Below, in pieces: positions 1-10,028 of a stretch of DNA of 63,127 nucleotides. The DNA is taken from NCBI RefSeq assembly GCF_022761125.1, contig NZ_JAKWJR010000016.1, positions 1 through 63,127 of the forward strand. The letters are read 5' to 3'. The position numbers were made by a program, and so were the translations under genes. Position 1 is the stretch's first letter. Each line of letters opens with the position of its first letter. This DNA comes from Nocardioides sp. SR21. Its GTDB lineage: Bacteria > Actinomycetota > Actinomycetes > Propionibacteriales > Nocardioidaceae. Below the pieces are notes generated by a model, which searched no databases, was not told the DNA's origin, and saw only the letters and a list, made by a program, of their open reading frames with translations.

Positions 1-2
1 GG

Positions 3-146
3 AACCTCGCGCCGCTGTGTCGCCACCACCACCGGGTGAAGACCTTCACCGCCTGGACCTACCACCGCACCGGCCCCAGGGCCTTCACCTGGACCAGCCC
101 GACCGGCTGCAGCTACCACGTACGAGCGGACCGACATATCCGCTGA
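3..146 (+). CDS. HNH endonuclease / DUF222 protein, C-terminal end (partial)
   Basis: The first bases of the window read in frame as the last 47 residues of a protein and stop at TGA 144-146; the gene begins outside the window. The piece opens with NLAPLCRHHHRVK, the ending of the HNH nuclease motif (N...C..HH..K) found at the C-terminus of the DUF222/HNH family, which is present in many copies in Nocardioides-like actinobacteria. The role of these proteins is not settled; a nuclease or mobile-element-linked function is usually assumed. Only the tail is visible, so intactness cannot be judged. Confidence 0.75.
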   Translation, partial: NLAPLCRHHHRVKTFTAWTYHRTGPRAFTWTSPTGCSYHVRADRHIR

Positions 147-152
147 CCCCCA

Positions 153-176
153 CCCCGCCGACCACGGCCGGCGGGG
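153..176 (+). terminator. GC-rich hairpin after the HNH gene
   Basis: CCCCGCCG (153-160) and CGGCGGGG (169-176) form a perfect 8-bp stem with an 8-base loop, seven bases after the HNH stop. It is followed by a weakly T-rich stretch only, so it is an I-shaped terminator of the kind common in high-GC genomes. The 195 bases up to the next gene hold no convincing coding sequence. Confidence 0.5.
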
Positions 177-371
177 CATTCGTCGTGTTCTTCCAACGGT
201 GACCACAACGGTCGACCCGAGCGGACCCGCAAGCCGGCCCACCGCCGTCACCACCTTCCGGTGACCACAGACCGCGGTGACCCCGTAATCCGAAAATCAA
301 GAAACCAGCACCACCCACGCACCCGCAGGCCGCCAAGCCTCCGCGATCTGCGCGGGCCGTCAGGCGTGAGG

Positions 372-746
372 TCATTCCAGCGCTGCCAGGATCTGGTCAC
401 GCTCGTCGTCGGGGACCGACGAGGAGATGAAGACGACATAGCTGTGCTTGTCCTGGCGGACGCCGAGGACCTGGTCGGGGGAGTAGTCGGCGAACGTCCA
501 GGTCGTCACGGTGGCGGGATCGTCCGGGAACACCGAGCCCTTGGCGTCGGCGCCGACGTCGTGGCACTCGGCCCGCTCGGCGGTGCCGTGCTCGGTCGCG
601 GCTTGTTTGGTGACGCGGAACGACGTGTATACGACGTCATCGACACGGATCTGGCCCGCGCAGTCGGCAGTGCCCGACTCCTCCTGCCCGCAGCTGGTCA
701 CGGCGGTCACGGCGATGACGACGAGCAGGACGGCGAGCGCGCGCAT
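372..746 (-). CDS. small lipoprotein of unknown function
   Basis: A 124-residue protein with a lipoprotein signal peptide: MRALAVLL, a hydrophobic core, then a TSC lipobox with Cys near residue 19. It should be exported and anchored outside the membrane. The mature part has two cysteines and no family I recognise. I start it at the ATG at 746 because this places the signal peptide at the N-terminus and leaves 5 bases after the upstream gene. It is the last gene of a leftward operon with two septum-formation-type lipoproteins, a flavodoxin-like gene and a sigma factor. Confidence 0.7.
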   Translation of the reverse strand: MRALAVLLVVIAVTAVTSCGQEESGTADCAGQIRVDDVVYTSFRVTKQAATEHGTAERAECHDVGADAKGSVFPDDPATVTTWTFADYSPDQVLGVRQDKHSYVVFISSSVPDDERDQILAALE

Positions 747-751
747 GGCGG

Positions 752-1507
752 TCAGGCCGGAGCCCAGCACCGTCCGTAGCGCTGTCCGGCGTCCCACTGG
801 TCGCGGGTGGGCCACTCGTAACCCCAGCGGTAGTCGAGGGCGTTGTCGGCCGCTTCGGCGCCCGCGGCCTCGCAGGGCTCCTGGCCGGCGTCGCGGACGG
901 CGGCCTCGCCGGGGTAGTCGCGGGCGGAGAACGGGACGACGGAGATCGCGCGCCAGGCGTGGGGGCGCGAGCAGATGACGCGGCGGAAGTCGGGGCTGCC
1001 GGGCTCGGCGGTGCCGCACATCGCGTACCGCTCCAGGTCACCGATGGGCGCGGCGAGCGGCGCGAGCCGTCCGTCGGACGCGACCGCGACCACGTCGCAG
1101 CGGAACCACCGCGCGTCGGCGGCGCGCTCCTCGGGGGTGGGCGTGAACCAGATCGGCCGCAGCATCGTCAGGCGCAGGTCCTGGCCCCGGACGAAGCCGG
1201 ACAGACGCTCGGGACACCGCGTCGCCGCGGCCTCCGCGGTCGGGGTGGGGACGTCGCCCACGAAGTACGTCGTCGACGTGTGCTCTGCCGAGCACCGCAC
1301 CGGCTCGGCATCGCTGTGGTCAGCGAGCGCGGCGTCGTAGTCCAGGCGGTAGCAGGCGCCCTTCGCAGGAGGCGTCGGTGGAGGTACGACGACCGACGGC
1401 GTCGACGTGGGGGAGGACGCGGACGTCGGCGCGGACTCCGGCTCGCTCCCGCCGGAGCATCCGGCGAGCGCCAGGAGTGCCAGCAGGACAGCGAGGAGTC
1501 GGGTCAC
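752..1507 (-). CDS. septum-formation-family lipoprotein (second copy)
   Basis: A 251-residue lipoprotein. The signal peptide VTRLLAVLLALLALAGC gives a lipobox Cys near residue 17, then comes a Ser/Pro/Thr-rich linker. The mature part holds two units resembling the Septum_form domain: an N-terminal one with GACYRLD and a C-S-x-E-H motif, and a C-terminal one with CSRPHAW, ending WDAGQRYGRCW. The start GTG at 1507 overlaps the TGA of the upstream paralogue (GTGA), showing translational coupling. Such proteins have been linked to actinobacterial division, but the molecular role is unknown. It resembles the 1504-2280 product along its length, so the pair arose by duplication. Confidence 0.75.
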   Translation of the reverse strand: MTRLLAVLLALLALAGCSGGSEPESAPTSASSPTSTPSVVVPPPTPPAKGACYRLDYDAALADHSDAEPVRCSAEHTSTTYFVGDVPTPTAEAAATRCPERLSGFVRGQDLRLTMLRPIWFTPTPEERAADARWFRCDVVAVASDGRLAPLAAPIGDLERYAMCGTAEPGSPDFRRVICSRPHAWRAISVVPFSARDYPGEAAVRDAGQEPCEAAGAEAADNALDYRWGYEWPTRDQWDAGQRYGRCWAPA

Positions 1508-2280
1508 AGGTCCGTCTTCGCCCAGCAGACCGAGCGGCGGTTGCCCGCGTCCCACTCGGCCTCGTGGAACCACGTGTAGCCGTAGTCGTAGTCGACGGGG
1601 TAGTTCAGCCAGGCCCAGACCGACTCCGAGCAGAAGTCGCGGGTGGTGACCTCGACCAGCCGGTCGCCGGGGTACTTCTCATCCTGGTCGCCGATCGAGA
1701 TCGTGGTGACCGCGCGCCACTCGTGCGCCTCGGTGCAGGGGACCTTCACCGACCCGGAGACCGTCGGCCCGTCGGCGCACACCATCCACTGGTCTCCGAC
1801 GCGGCCGGTCAGCAGACCCTTCGCGGTCTGCGGGAGCTCGACGTACTCCTGGGTCTGCTCGCCGCCGCCGACGACGTCGCAGCGGTACCACCGCGCGCCG
1901 TCGTCCCACGACTTCTCGGACGGGCGGAACCACGCCCAGCTCACGATCGTGCGCATCACCAGGCTCTCGTCGGCACCGAGGAAGCTCATGAACGCCTTCG
2001 AGCAGGTCTTGTACGCCCAGGCGCCGAGGTCCGGGTCGTCGTAGTCGGTGTCGTCGAACGTCGCGGGCAGCTCGCCGATCGCGAACGTCTCGGCGGTGTG
2101 CGGCTCCGCGCAGTCGACCGCCTCGGTGTCGTCGCTCGGGTCGGCGACGTCCTCGGGCGTGAGCACCCGACAGGCTCCCAGCGTCGGCGGCTCCTCCGCC
2201 TCGCCGTCACCGGTCTTCTCACCGCATCCGACCAGCGCGAGTGCGAGCACGAGCGCGAGGACTCCCGCCTTGCGCAGCAC
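1504..2280 (-). CDS. septum-formation-family lipoprotein (first copy)
   Basis: A 258-residue lipoprotein starting at GTG 2280, with an AGGAGG ribosome site just upstream on the minus strand. The signal peptide ends in a VGC lipobox, followed by an acidic linker. Two Septum_form-like units follow: GACRVL with VDCAEPHTAE, and VPCTEAHEWRA, ending WDAGNRRSVCW. The repeated Cys...x-H pattern is the family hallmark. It lies outside the membrane. It follows the flavodoxin-like gene by 48 bases and overlaps the next paralogue by 4 bases, so these genes are probably transcribed with the upstream sigma factor. Confidence 0.75.
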   Translation of the reverse strand: MLRKAGVLALVLALALVGCGEKTGDGEAEEPPTLGACRVLTPEDVADPSDDTEAVDCAEPHTAETFAIGELPATFDDTDYDDPDLGAWAYKTCSKAFMSFLGADESLVMRTIVSWAWFRPSEKSWDDGARWYRCDVVGGGEQTQEYVELPQTAKGLLTGRVGDQWMVCADGPTVSGSVKVPCTEAHEWRAVTTISIGDQDEKYPGDRLVEVTTRDFCSESVWAWLNYPVDYDYGYTWFHEAEWDAGNRRSVCWAKTDL

Positions 2281-2328
2281 CCTGCCTCCTCGTGCGATCC
2301 CCCAGATCCGGACCGCGCGATCGTACCT

Positions 2329-2814
2329 CTAGTCCGACAGCAGCGCGGCGAGCGTGCCGCCCAGGTCGTACGCCGCAGCGCGCTCCTCGGCGCCGACCTC
2401 GCCGACCACCTCCAGCACCTCGGCCGCCCGGGTCCACGGCAGCGCCCCGGCGATCGACAGCACCGAGCGGACCGCGCCCGTCGTGTCGTACCGACCGTGC
2501 ACCCACAGCCCGAACGGCAGCCGGCCGCCGCCGGTGGTCGCCGACGACCCGTCCTCGGCGAGCGCTCCGCCGGCCTCCAGGAAGATCGTGTCGAAGAAGT
2601 GCTTGAGCGCGCCGCTCATGTAGCCGAAGTTGGCGGTCGTGCCGAGCAGGACGCCGTCGGCGCCGAGGACGTCCGCGGCGCCCGCTTCGAGCGCGGGCCG
2701 GACGACCACCTCGACTCCCTCGATCGCGTCGTCGTGGGCGCCGGCGACGACCGCGTCGGTCAAGGAGCGCACCGTCGCCGTGGGGGAGTGGTGGACGATC
2801 AGCAGCCGAGGCAT
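2329..2814 (-). CDS. flavodoxin-like / NADPH-dependent FMN reductase-family protein
   Basis: A 161-residue flavodoxin-fold protein. The N-terminus MPRLLIVHHSPTATVRSL is a phosphate-binding loop for FMN (S-P-T-A-T-x-x-x-L). Residues near 60-80 (LLGTTANFGYMSGALKHFFD) match the family's second FMN contact loop, G-T-P/A-x-x-x-Y-x-G. The likely role is an FMN-binding oxidoreductase; the substrate is not known. It begins 4 bases after the sigma-factor stop and is surely cotranscribed with it, which hints at a stress or redox role. Confidence 0.75.
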   Translation of the reverse strand: MPRLLIVHHSPTATVRSLTDAVVAGAHDDAIEGVEVVVRPALEAGAADVLGADGVLLGTTANFGYMSGALKHFFDTIFLEAGGALAEDGSSATTGGGRLPFGLWVHGRYDTTGAVRSVLSIAGALPWTRAAEVLEVVGEVGAEERAAAYDLGGTLAALLSD

Positions 2815-2818
2815 GCGC

Positions 2819-3595
2819 TCAGGTTGCCACCAGCTCGTCGCGCAACGTGCCGAGGATCCGGTTCAGCAGCCGCGAGACCTGCATCTGGGTGACGCCGAGG
2901 TCCTGGCCGATCTCCTCCTGCGTGCGGTCCTCGAAGTAGCGCAGGTAGAGCACCAGCCGGTCCCGCTCCGACAGCCCGCGCACGACCGGAGCGAGCGCGA
3001 CGCGGGCGTCGGCGGCCTCGCCGTCGCGGTCCTCGGAGATCAGCAGGTCCGCGACCGTCGACCCACCGACCGTCGACTGGTCGAGCGACGCGGGCTGGAA
3101 GCACCCGAAGGCCGACAGCGTCTCGCGGTACTCCTCGACCGGCACCCCGAGCGCGTCGGCGACGTCCGCGGCCGTGGGCTCGGTGCCCAGCTCGTGACCG
3201 AGCTCCTCGATCAGCTGACCGACCTGCCACTGCTGCTCCTGGATCCGCCGCGGCGGCCGCACCACCCAGCCGTGGTCGCGGAAGTAGCGCTGGAGCTCGC
3301 CACGGATGGTGGGGACCGCGTAGCTCAGCAGGTCCTTGCGCAGCGTCGGGTCGAAGCGGAGCACGGCCTTGGTGAGTCCCTCGTACGCGACCTGGTTGAG
3401 GTCGTCCTGGGCGAGGCCTCGGTTGCGGTAGCGCAGCGCGACCGCCTCGGCGACGCCGCGGTTCAGCAGCACGACCTGCTCGCGGAGGTCGGCGGCCTCC
3501 TCGGGGTCGTCGCAGTGCCACGCGGCCCGCAGCAGCCGAGCCGTGAGCTCGATGCGCTCGGACCGGGTGAGCGCTGCTTCGTCGTACGGATCCAT
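2819..3595 (-). CDS. RNA polymerase sigma factor, sigma-B/F/G-like
   Basis: A 258-residue sigma-70-family factor of the stress/sporulation group. Region 2 is seen at about 45-110 (DDLNQVAYEGLTKAVLRFDP), region 3 at about 110-200, and the region 4.2 helix-turn-helix at about 223-250 (RTQEEIGQDLGVTQMQVSRL). Length and layout match SigF/SigB-type factors, and there is no region 1. The ATG at 3595 is chosen because it follows a GGAGGT ribosome site. A sigma-B-type promoter lies just upstream, suggesting autoregulation. No anti-sigma factor gene is adjacent. It heads a five-gene leftward operon. Confidence 0.88.
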   Translation of the reverse strand: MDPYDEAALTRSERIELTARLLRAAWHCDDPEEAADLREQVVLLNRGVAEAVALRYRNRGLAQDDLNQVAYEGLTKAVLRFDPTLRKDLLSYAVPTIRGELQRYFRDHGWVVRPPRRIQEQQWQVGQLIEELGHELGTEPTAADVADALGVPVEEYRETLSAFGCFQPASLDQSTVGGSTVADLLISEDRDGEAADARVALAPVVRGLSERDRLVLYLRYFEDRTQEEIGQDLGVTQMQVSRLLNRILGTLRDELVAT

Positions 3596-3620
3596 CCCGA
3601 GATGACCTCCGTCGGGGCCC

Positions 3621-3646
3621 CTACCCGAGGCCGCGTCTCCCCAAAC
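3621..3646 (-). promoter_or_regulatory. sigma-B/F-type promoter before the sigma-factor gene
   Basis: On the minus strand GTTT (3646-3643), a 16-base spacer and GGGTAG (3626-3621) match the sigma-B/F consensus GTTT-N14-17-GGGTAT with one mismatch. The predicted start falls about 20 bases before the ATG at 3595, leaving room for the GGAGGT ribosome site. This suggests that the encoded factor transcribes its own operon. Confidence 0.55.
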
Positions 3647-3694
3647 GGACACTCTCCTGCAGGAAGGAGATCGATCGGCTACGGTGGTCACATC

Positions 3695-3736
3695 ATGATG
3701 CGCAGCCTCCTCCTTCGCTGCCGCAGCGAGGTCTGA
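3695..3736 (+). CDS. leuA leader peptide with three consecutive leucine codons
   Basis: A 13-codon reading frame, MMRSLLLRCRSEV, upstream of leuA. Three leucine codons (CTC CTC CTT, 3707-3715) sit directly before the hairpin arms, which is the design of an attenuation leader peptide: ribosome stalling at Leu codons would control RNA folding. A possible -10 box (TACGGT, 3680-3685) lies 9 bases before the ATG. Its product is not expected to have a function of its own. Confidence 0.65.
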   Translation: MMRSLLLRCRSEV

Positions 3737-3762
3737 GCCAGAGCCGGACCCCCTCGCTGCGG
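3713..3762 (+). promoter_or_regulatory. leuA attenuator / LEU-element alternative hairpins
   Basis: Two mutually exclusive pairings are visible. A local hairpin joins 3713-3720 to 3724-3731 around a 3-base loop. A perfect 11-bp long-range pairing joins CCGCAGCGAGG (3721-3731) to CCTCGCTGCGG (3752-3762). The shared segment 3724-3731 acts as a switch. A conserved pseudoknot called the LEU element has been predicted upstream of leuA in most Actinobacteria, and position and layout fit it. The leucine codons of the leader peptide directly abut the first arm. No T-run follows, so control may act on translation or by Rho rather than by an intrinsic terminator. Confidence 0.65.
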
Positions 3763-3808
3763 AGTGTGTGCGTGCGCCGGCCCTCAGGATCGATCCTCGG
3801 AGGACCCC

Positions 3809-5498
3809 ATGACCAGCAATCCCCAGCAGTCGAGCGGCATGCCGTTCCAGCGCTACGTCCCGTTCGTCCCGATCAAGCTGGACGACCGCACCTGGCCCGA
3901 CAAGACCATCGCCACGGCTCCGCGCTGGTGCGCGGTCGACCTGCGTGACGGCAACCAGGCGCTCATCGACCCGATGTCGCCGGCCCGCAAGAAGAAGATG
4001 TTCCAGCTCCTCGTCGACATGGGCTACAAGGAGATCGAGGTCGGCTTCCCGAGCGCCAGCCAGACCGACTTCGACTTCGTCCGGATGCTCATCGAGGAAG
4101 ACCTCATCCCGGACGACGTCGTCATCCAGGTGCTGACCCAGGCCCGCGAGGAGCTGATCGAGCGCACCTACGAGTCGCTCCGCGGCGCCAAGCAGGCGAT
4201 CGTCCACCTCTACAACTCGACCAGCACGCTGCAGCGACGCGTGGTGTTCGGGCTGGACATGGACGGCATCGAGGACATCGCGGTCCAGGGTGCGCACCTG
4301 TGCAAGAAGTTCGAGGAGCGGATCCCGGAGACGAACGTCTTCTACGAGTACTCCCCGGAGTCCTACACCGGCACCGAGCTCGAGTTCGCTGTCCGCGTCT
4401 GCAACTCCGTGCTCGAGGTGTTCCAGCCGACCGCCGACAAGCCGGTGATCATCAACCTGCCGGCGACCGTTGAGATGGCCACCCCGAACGTCTACGCCGA
4501 CTCCATCGAGTGGATGAGCCGCAACCTCAACCACCGCGAGCACGTCGTCCTCTCGCTGCACCCCCACAACGACAGGGGTACGGCGGTCGCGGCCGCCGAG
4601 CTCGGCTACCTGGCCGGCGCCGACCGCATCGAGGGCTGCCTGTTCGGCAACGGCGAGCGCACCGGCAACGTCTGCCTGGTCACCCTCGGCCTGAACCTCT
4701 TCACGCAGGGCATCGACCCGGAGATCGACTTCTCCGACATCGACGAGATCCGGCGCACGGTCGAGTACTGCAACCAGCTGCCGGTCCACGAGCGCCACCC
4801 GTACGGCGGCGACCTCGTCTACACGGCGTTCTCCGGCTCCCACCAGGACGCCATCAAGAAGGGCTTCGAGGCGCTCGAGCGCGACGCGGCGGCCGCCGGC
4901 GTCCCGGTGGCGGAGCACGAGTGGGCGGTGCCGTACCTGCCGATCGACCCGCAGGACGTCGGCCGCAGCTACGAGGCGGTGATCCGCGTGAACAGCCAGT
5001 CCGGCAAGGGCGGCGTCGCCTACGTCCTCAAGGCCGAGCACAAGCTGGACCTGCCGCGGCGCGCGCAGATCGAGTTCAGCCGCGTCGTCCAGCAGCACAC
5101 CGACGCCGAGGGCGGCGAGATCGTCCCGGACGCGATCTGGGCGATGTTCCGCGCCGAGTACCTCGACCGCGAGGCGCCGCTCAAGCTCAACTCCGTGCAC
5201 ACCTCGTCGGCGGCGGGGGAGAAGGACGCGCTCGACGTCAACGTGTACGTCGACGGCGAGATGCAGTCGCTGCACGGCGTCGGCAACGGTCCGATCGAGG
5301 CGTTCGTCAACGCGATCAACGAGCTGCCGCAGGGCTGGGACGTCCGGGTGCTCGACTACGCCGAGCACGCGCTGTCGGCCGGCGGTGACGCCGTCGCGGC
5401 GGCGTACGTCGAGTGCCTCGTCCGTGACCAGGTCTACTGGGGCGTCGGCATCGACGCGAACATCGTGACCGCCTCGCTCAAGGCAGTGATCAGCGCGG

Positions 5499-5524
<26 letters not shown>
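3809..5524 (+). CDS. leuA: 2-isopropylmalate synthase
   Basis: A 571-residue enzyme for the first step of leucine synthesis: acetyl-CoA plus 2-oxoisovalerate gives 2-isopropylmalate, in the cytoplasm. The catalytic TIM barrel includes WCAVDLRDGNQAL (metal and substrate site, about residues 48-60) and the metal-binding HPHNDRGTA motif (near 250). The C-terminal part after about 430 is the LeuA dimer/regulatory domain that binds leucine. Length fits the actinobacterial long form. The start ATG has a GGAGGA site 5 bases upstream. Expression is probably set by the leader described at 3695-3762. Its 3' end overlaps the opposite sensor kinase by 26 bp. Confidence 0.95.
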
Positions 5525-8276
<2,752 letters not shown>

Positions 8277-8354
8277 GCGGGCCAGTGTGGGCCAGTTCAC
8301 CCCCGGAGGGCGAGCCACCACGCCAGACGTCCGGGCCGCCGTAGGGTGGTCGGC

Positions 8355-9212
8355 ATGCTGGTGTCGGAGCGGATCGGACAGTTCTTCTTCGAGACCGACA
8401 CGGGCCGCGACCGGCTCGAGTTCACCGAGTACGGCGCTGGTGACGCGTGGGTCGTGCTGGTCCCCGGCGAGCTGATGCCCCGCCGCGTGCAGCAACCGCT
8501 GGCGCGCGCGTTGGCCGGCGCCGGCCTGCACGTGCTCAGCCTCGATCTCCTGGGTCACGGACGTTCTGATCGGCCAGAAGACCCTCAGGCTTACTCAGTC
8601 ACGGCATTTGCCGAGCAGGTGGTCGCGCTGCTCGACCACGTCGGGGCCGCCCAGGCGGTCGTCGGCGGCACCTCGCTGGGCGCCAACGTGGCGCTCGAGA
8701 CGGCCGCGATCGCGCCCGAGCGGGTCCGCGGGCTGATCCTCGAGGCGCCGATCCTCGACAACGGCGTGGAGGCCGGCGTGGTGGCCTTCGGGCCGCTGCT
8801 GCTCGCCGCCCGCTTCCTCCCGCTGACCGTCACGGCGGTACGCCGCCTGACCAGACCGGTCCCGCGCGGCATCGTGCCGTTCTGGGCCGGGGTCGGCCTC
8901 GACGCCCTCGACCAGCGGCCGGCGTCGGTCGCGGCGCTGCTGCACGGGCTGTTCTTCGGCCGGGCCGCGCCGTCGGCGCGCGAGCGCCGTCGGATCACGG
9001 TCCCGGCGCTGGTGGTCGGGCACCCGTTCGACCCCCTGCACTCGATGGCCGACGCCGTGATGGTGGCCGACGAGCTGCCGAAGGCGACGCTGGTGCGAGC
9101 CCGGTCGGTGCTCGAGTGGCGGTTCTCCCCGGACCGGCTGGACCGGGCGGCGGTCGACCTCGCGACGCGCTGCTGGAAGACGCCCCGGCGCGGGCGCCGC
9201 ACCGGCGCCTGA
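8355..9212 (+). CDS. alpha/beta hydrolase-fold protein
   Basis: A 285-residue alpha/beta hydrolase with the nucleophile elbow GGTSLGAN (Ser near residue 100) and the acid-loop motif FDPLHS. The usual catalytic His near the C-terminus is not obvious: the matching stretch reads SVLEWRF, so activity is uncertain. The start ATG has TAGGGT 7 bases upstream, fitting a leaderless transcript. recO follows 20 bases later, but the two are unlikely to be functionally linked. The substrate is unknown. Confidence 0.8.
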   Translation: MLVSERIGQFFFETDTGRDRLEFTEYGAGDAWVVLVPGELMPRRVQQPLARALAGAGLHVLSLDLLGHGRSDRPEDPQAYSVTAFAEQVVALLDHVGAAQAVVGGTSLGANVALETAAIAPERVRGLILEAPILDNGVEAGVVAFGPLLLAARFLPLTVTAVRRLTRPVPRGIVPFWAGVGLDALDQRPASVAALLHGLFFGRAAPSARERRRITVPALVVGHPFDPLHSMADAVMVADELPKATLVRARSVLEWRFSPDRLDRAAVDLATRCWKTPRRGRRTGA

Positions 9213-9232
9213 CCCCGAGGCACAATTGGCCA

Positions 9233-9958
9233 GTGCTCTACCGTGACGAGGCGATCGTGCTGCGCACCCACAAGCTGGGTGAGGCCGACCGCATCATCAC
9301 GCTGCTGACCCGCAACCACGGCAGGGTCCGCGCGGTCGCGAAGGGCGTCCGCCGGACGACCTCGCGGTTCGGCTCGCGGCTCGAGCCGTTCACCCACGTC
9401 GACCTCCAGCTCGCCGAGGGCCGCAACCTCGACACGGTGACGCAGGCGGAGACGCTCACGCCGTACTCCAAGGGCCTCGGCCTCGACTACGACCGCTACA
9501 CCGCCGGCACGGTGATGCTCGAGACCGCCGACCGGCTGGTCGCGGAGGAGCGGCAGCCGTCGGTGCAGCAGTTCCTGCTGCTGGTCGGAGGGCTGCGGGC
9601 GATGGTGGCGGGGGAGCACGGGTCCGGCCAGGTGCTCGACTCGTACCTGCTGCGCTCGCTGTCGGTCGCCGGCTACGCGCCGTCCTTCGACGGCTGCTCG
9701 CGCTGCGGCACGGTCGGGCCGCACCGGTGGTTCAACCCGTCGATGGGTGGCGTGCTGTGCGCGACCTGCCGGGTGCCCGGGTCCGCGAGCCCGGCGGCGG
9801 AGACCCTCACCCTGCTCGGCGCCCTGCTCGCGGGTGACTGGGCGGTCGTCGACGCCGCGGAGCCGCGGCACCTGCGCGAGGCGAGCACGCTCGTGGCGGC
9901 GTACCTCGCCTGGCACCTCGAGCGCGGCCTCAAGTCGCTGGAGTACGTCGAGCGCTGA
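9233..9958 (+). CDS. recO: DNA repair protein RecO
   Basis: A 241-residue RecO. The N-terminal OB fold begins MLYRDEAIVLRTHKLGEADRI, the standard RecO opening, and the C-terminal helical part holds a four-Cys zinc site (CSRCG near 157 and CATC near 178). RecO anneals strands and helps RecR load RecA at single-strand gaps in the RecFOR pathway. The GTG start at 9233 is 6 bases after a CACAAT -10-like box. recO next to uppS is the normal actinobacterial order; here a histidine kinase gene lies between them. Confidence 0.95.
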   Translation: MLYRDEAIVLRTHKLGEADRIITLLTRNHGRVRAVAKGVRRTTSRFGSRLEPFTHVDLQLAEGRNLDTVTQAETLTPYSKGLGLDYDRYTAGTVMLETADRLVAEERQPSVQQFLLLVGGLRAMVAGEHGSGQVLDSYLLRSLSVAGYAPSFDGCSRCGTVGPHRWFNPSMGGVLCATCRVPGSASPAAETLTLLGALLAGDWAVVDAAEPRHLREASTLVAAYLAWHLERGLKSLEYVER

Positions 9959-10028
9959 TTGCGAGCCCGGCCTCAGGTCACCCCTTCGGGTGCCGATCCT
10001 GTCCTCGACAGGAGATGTAGGAGGACCG

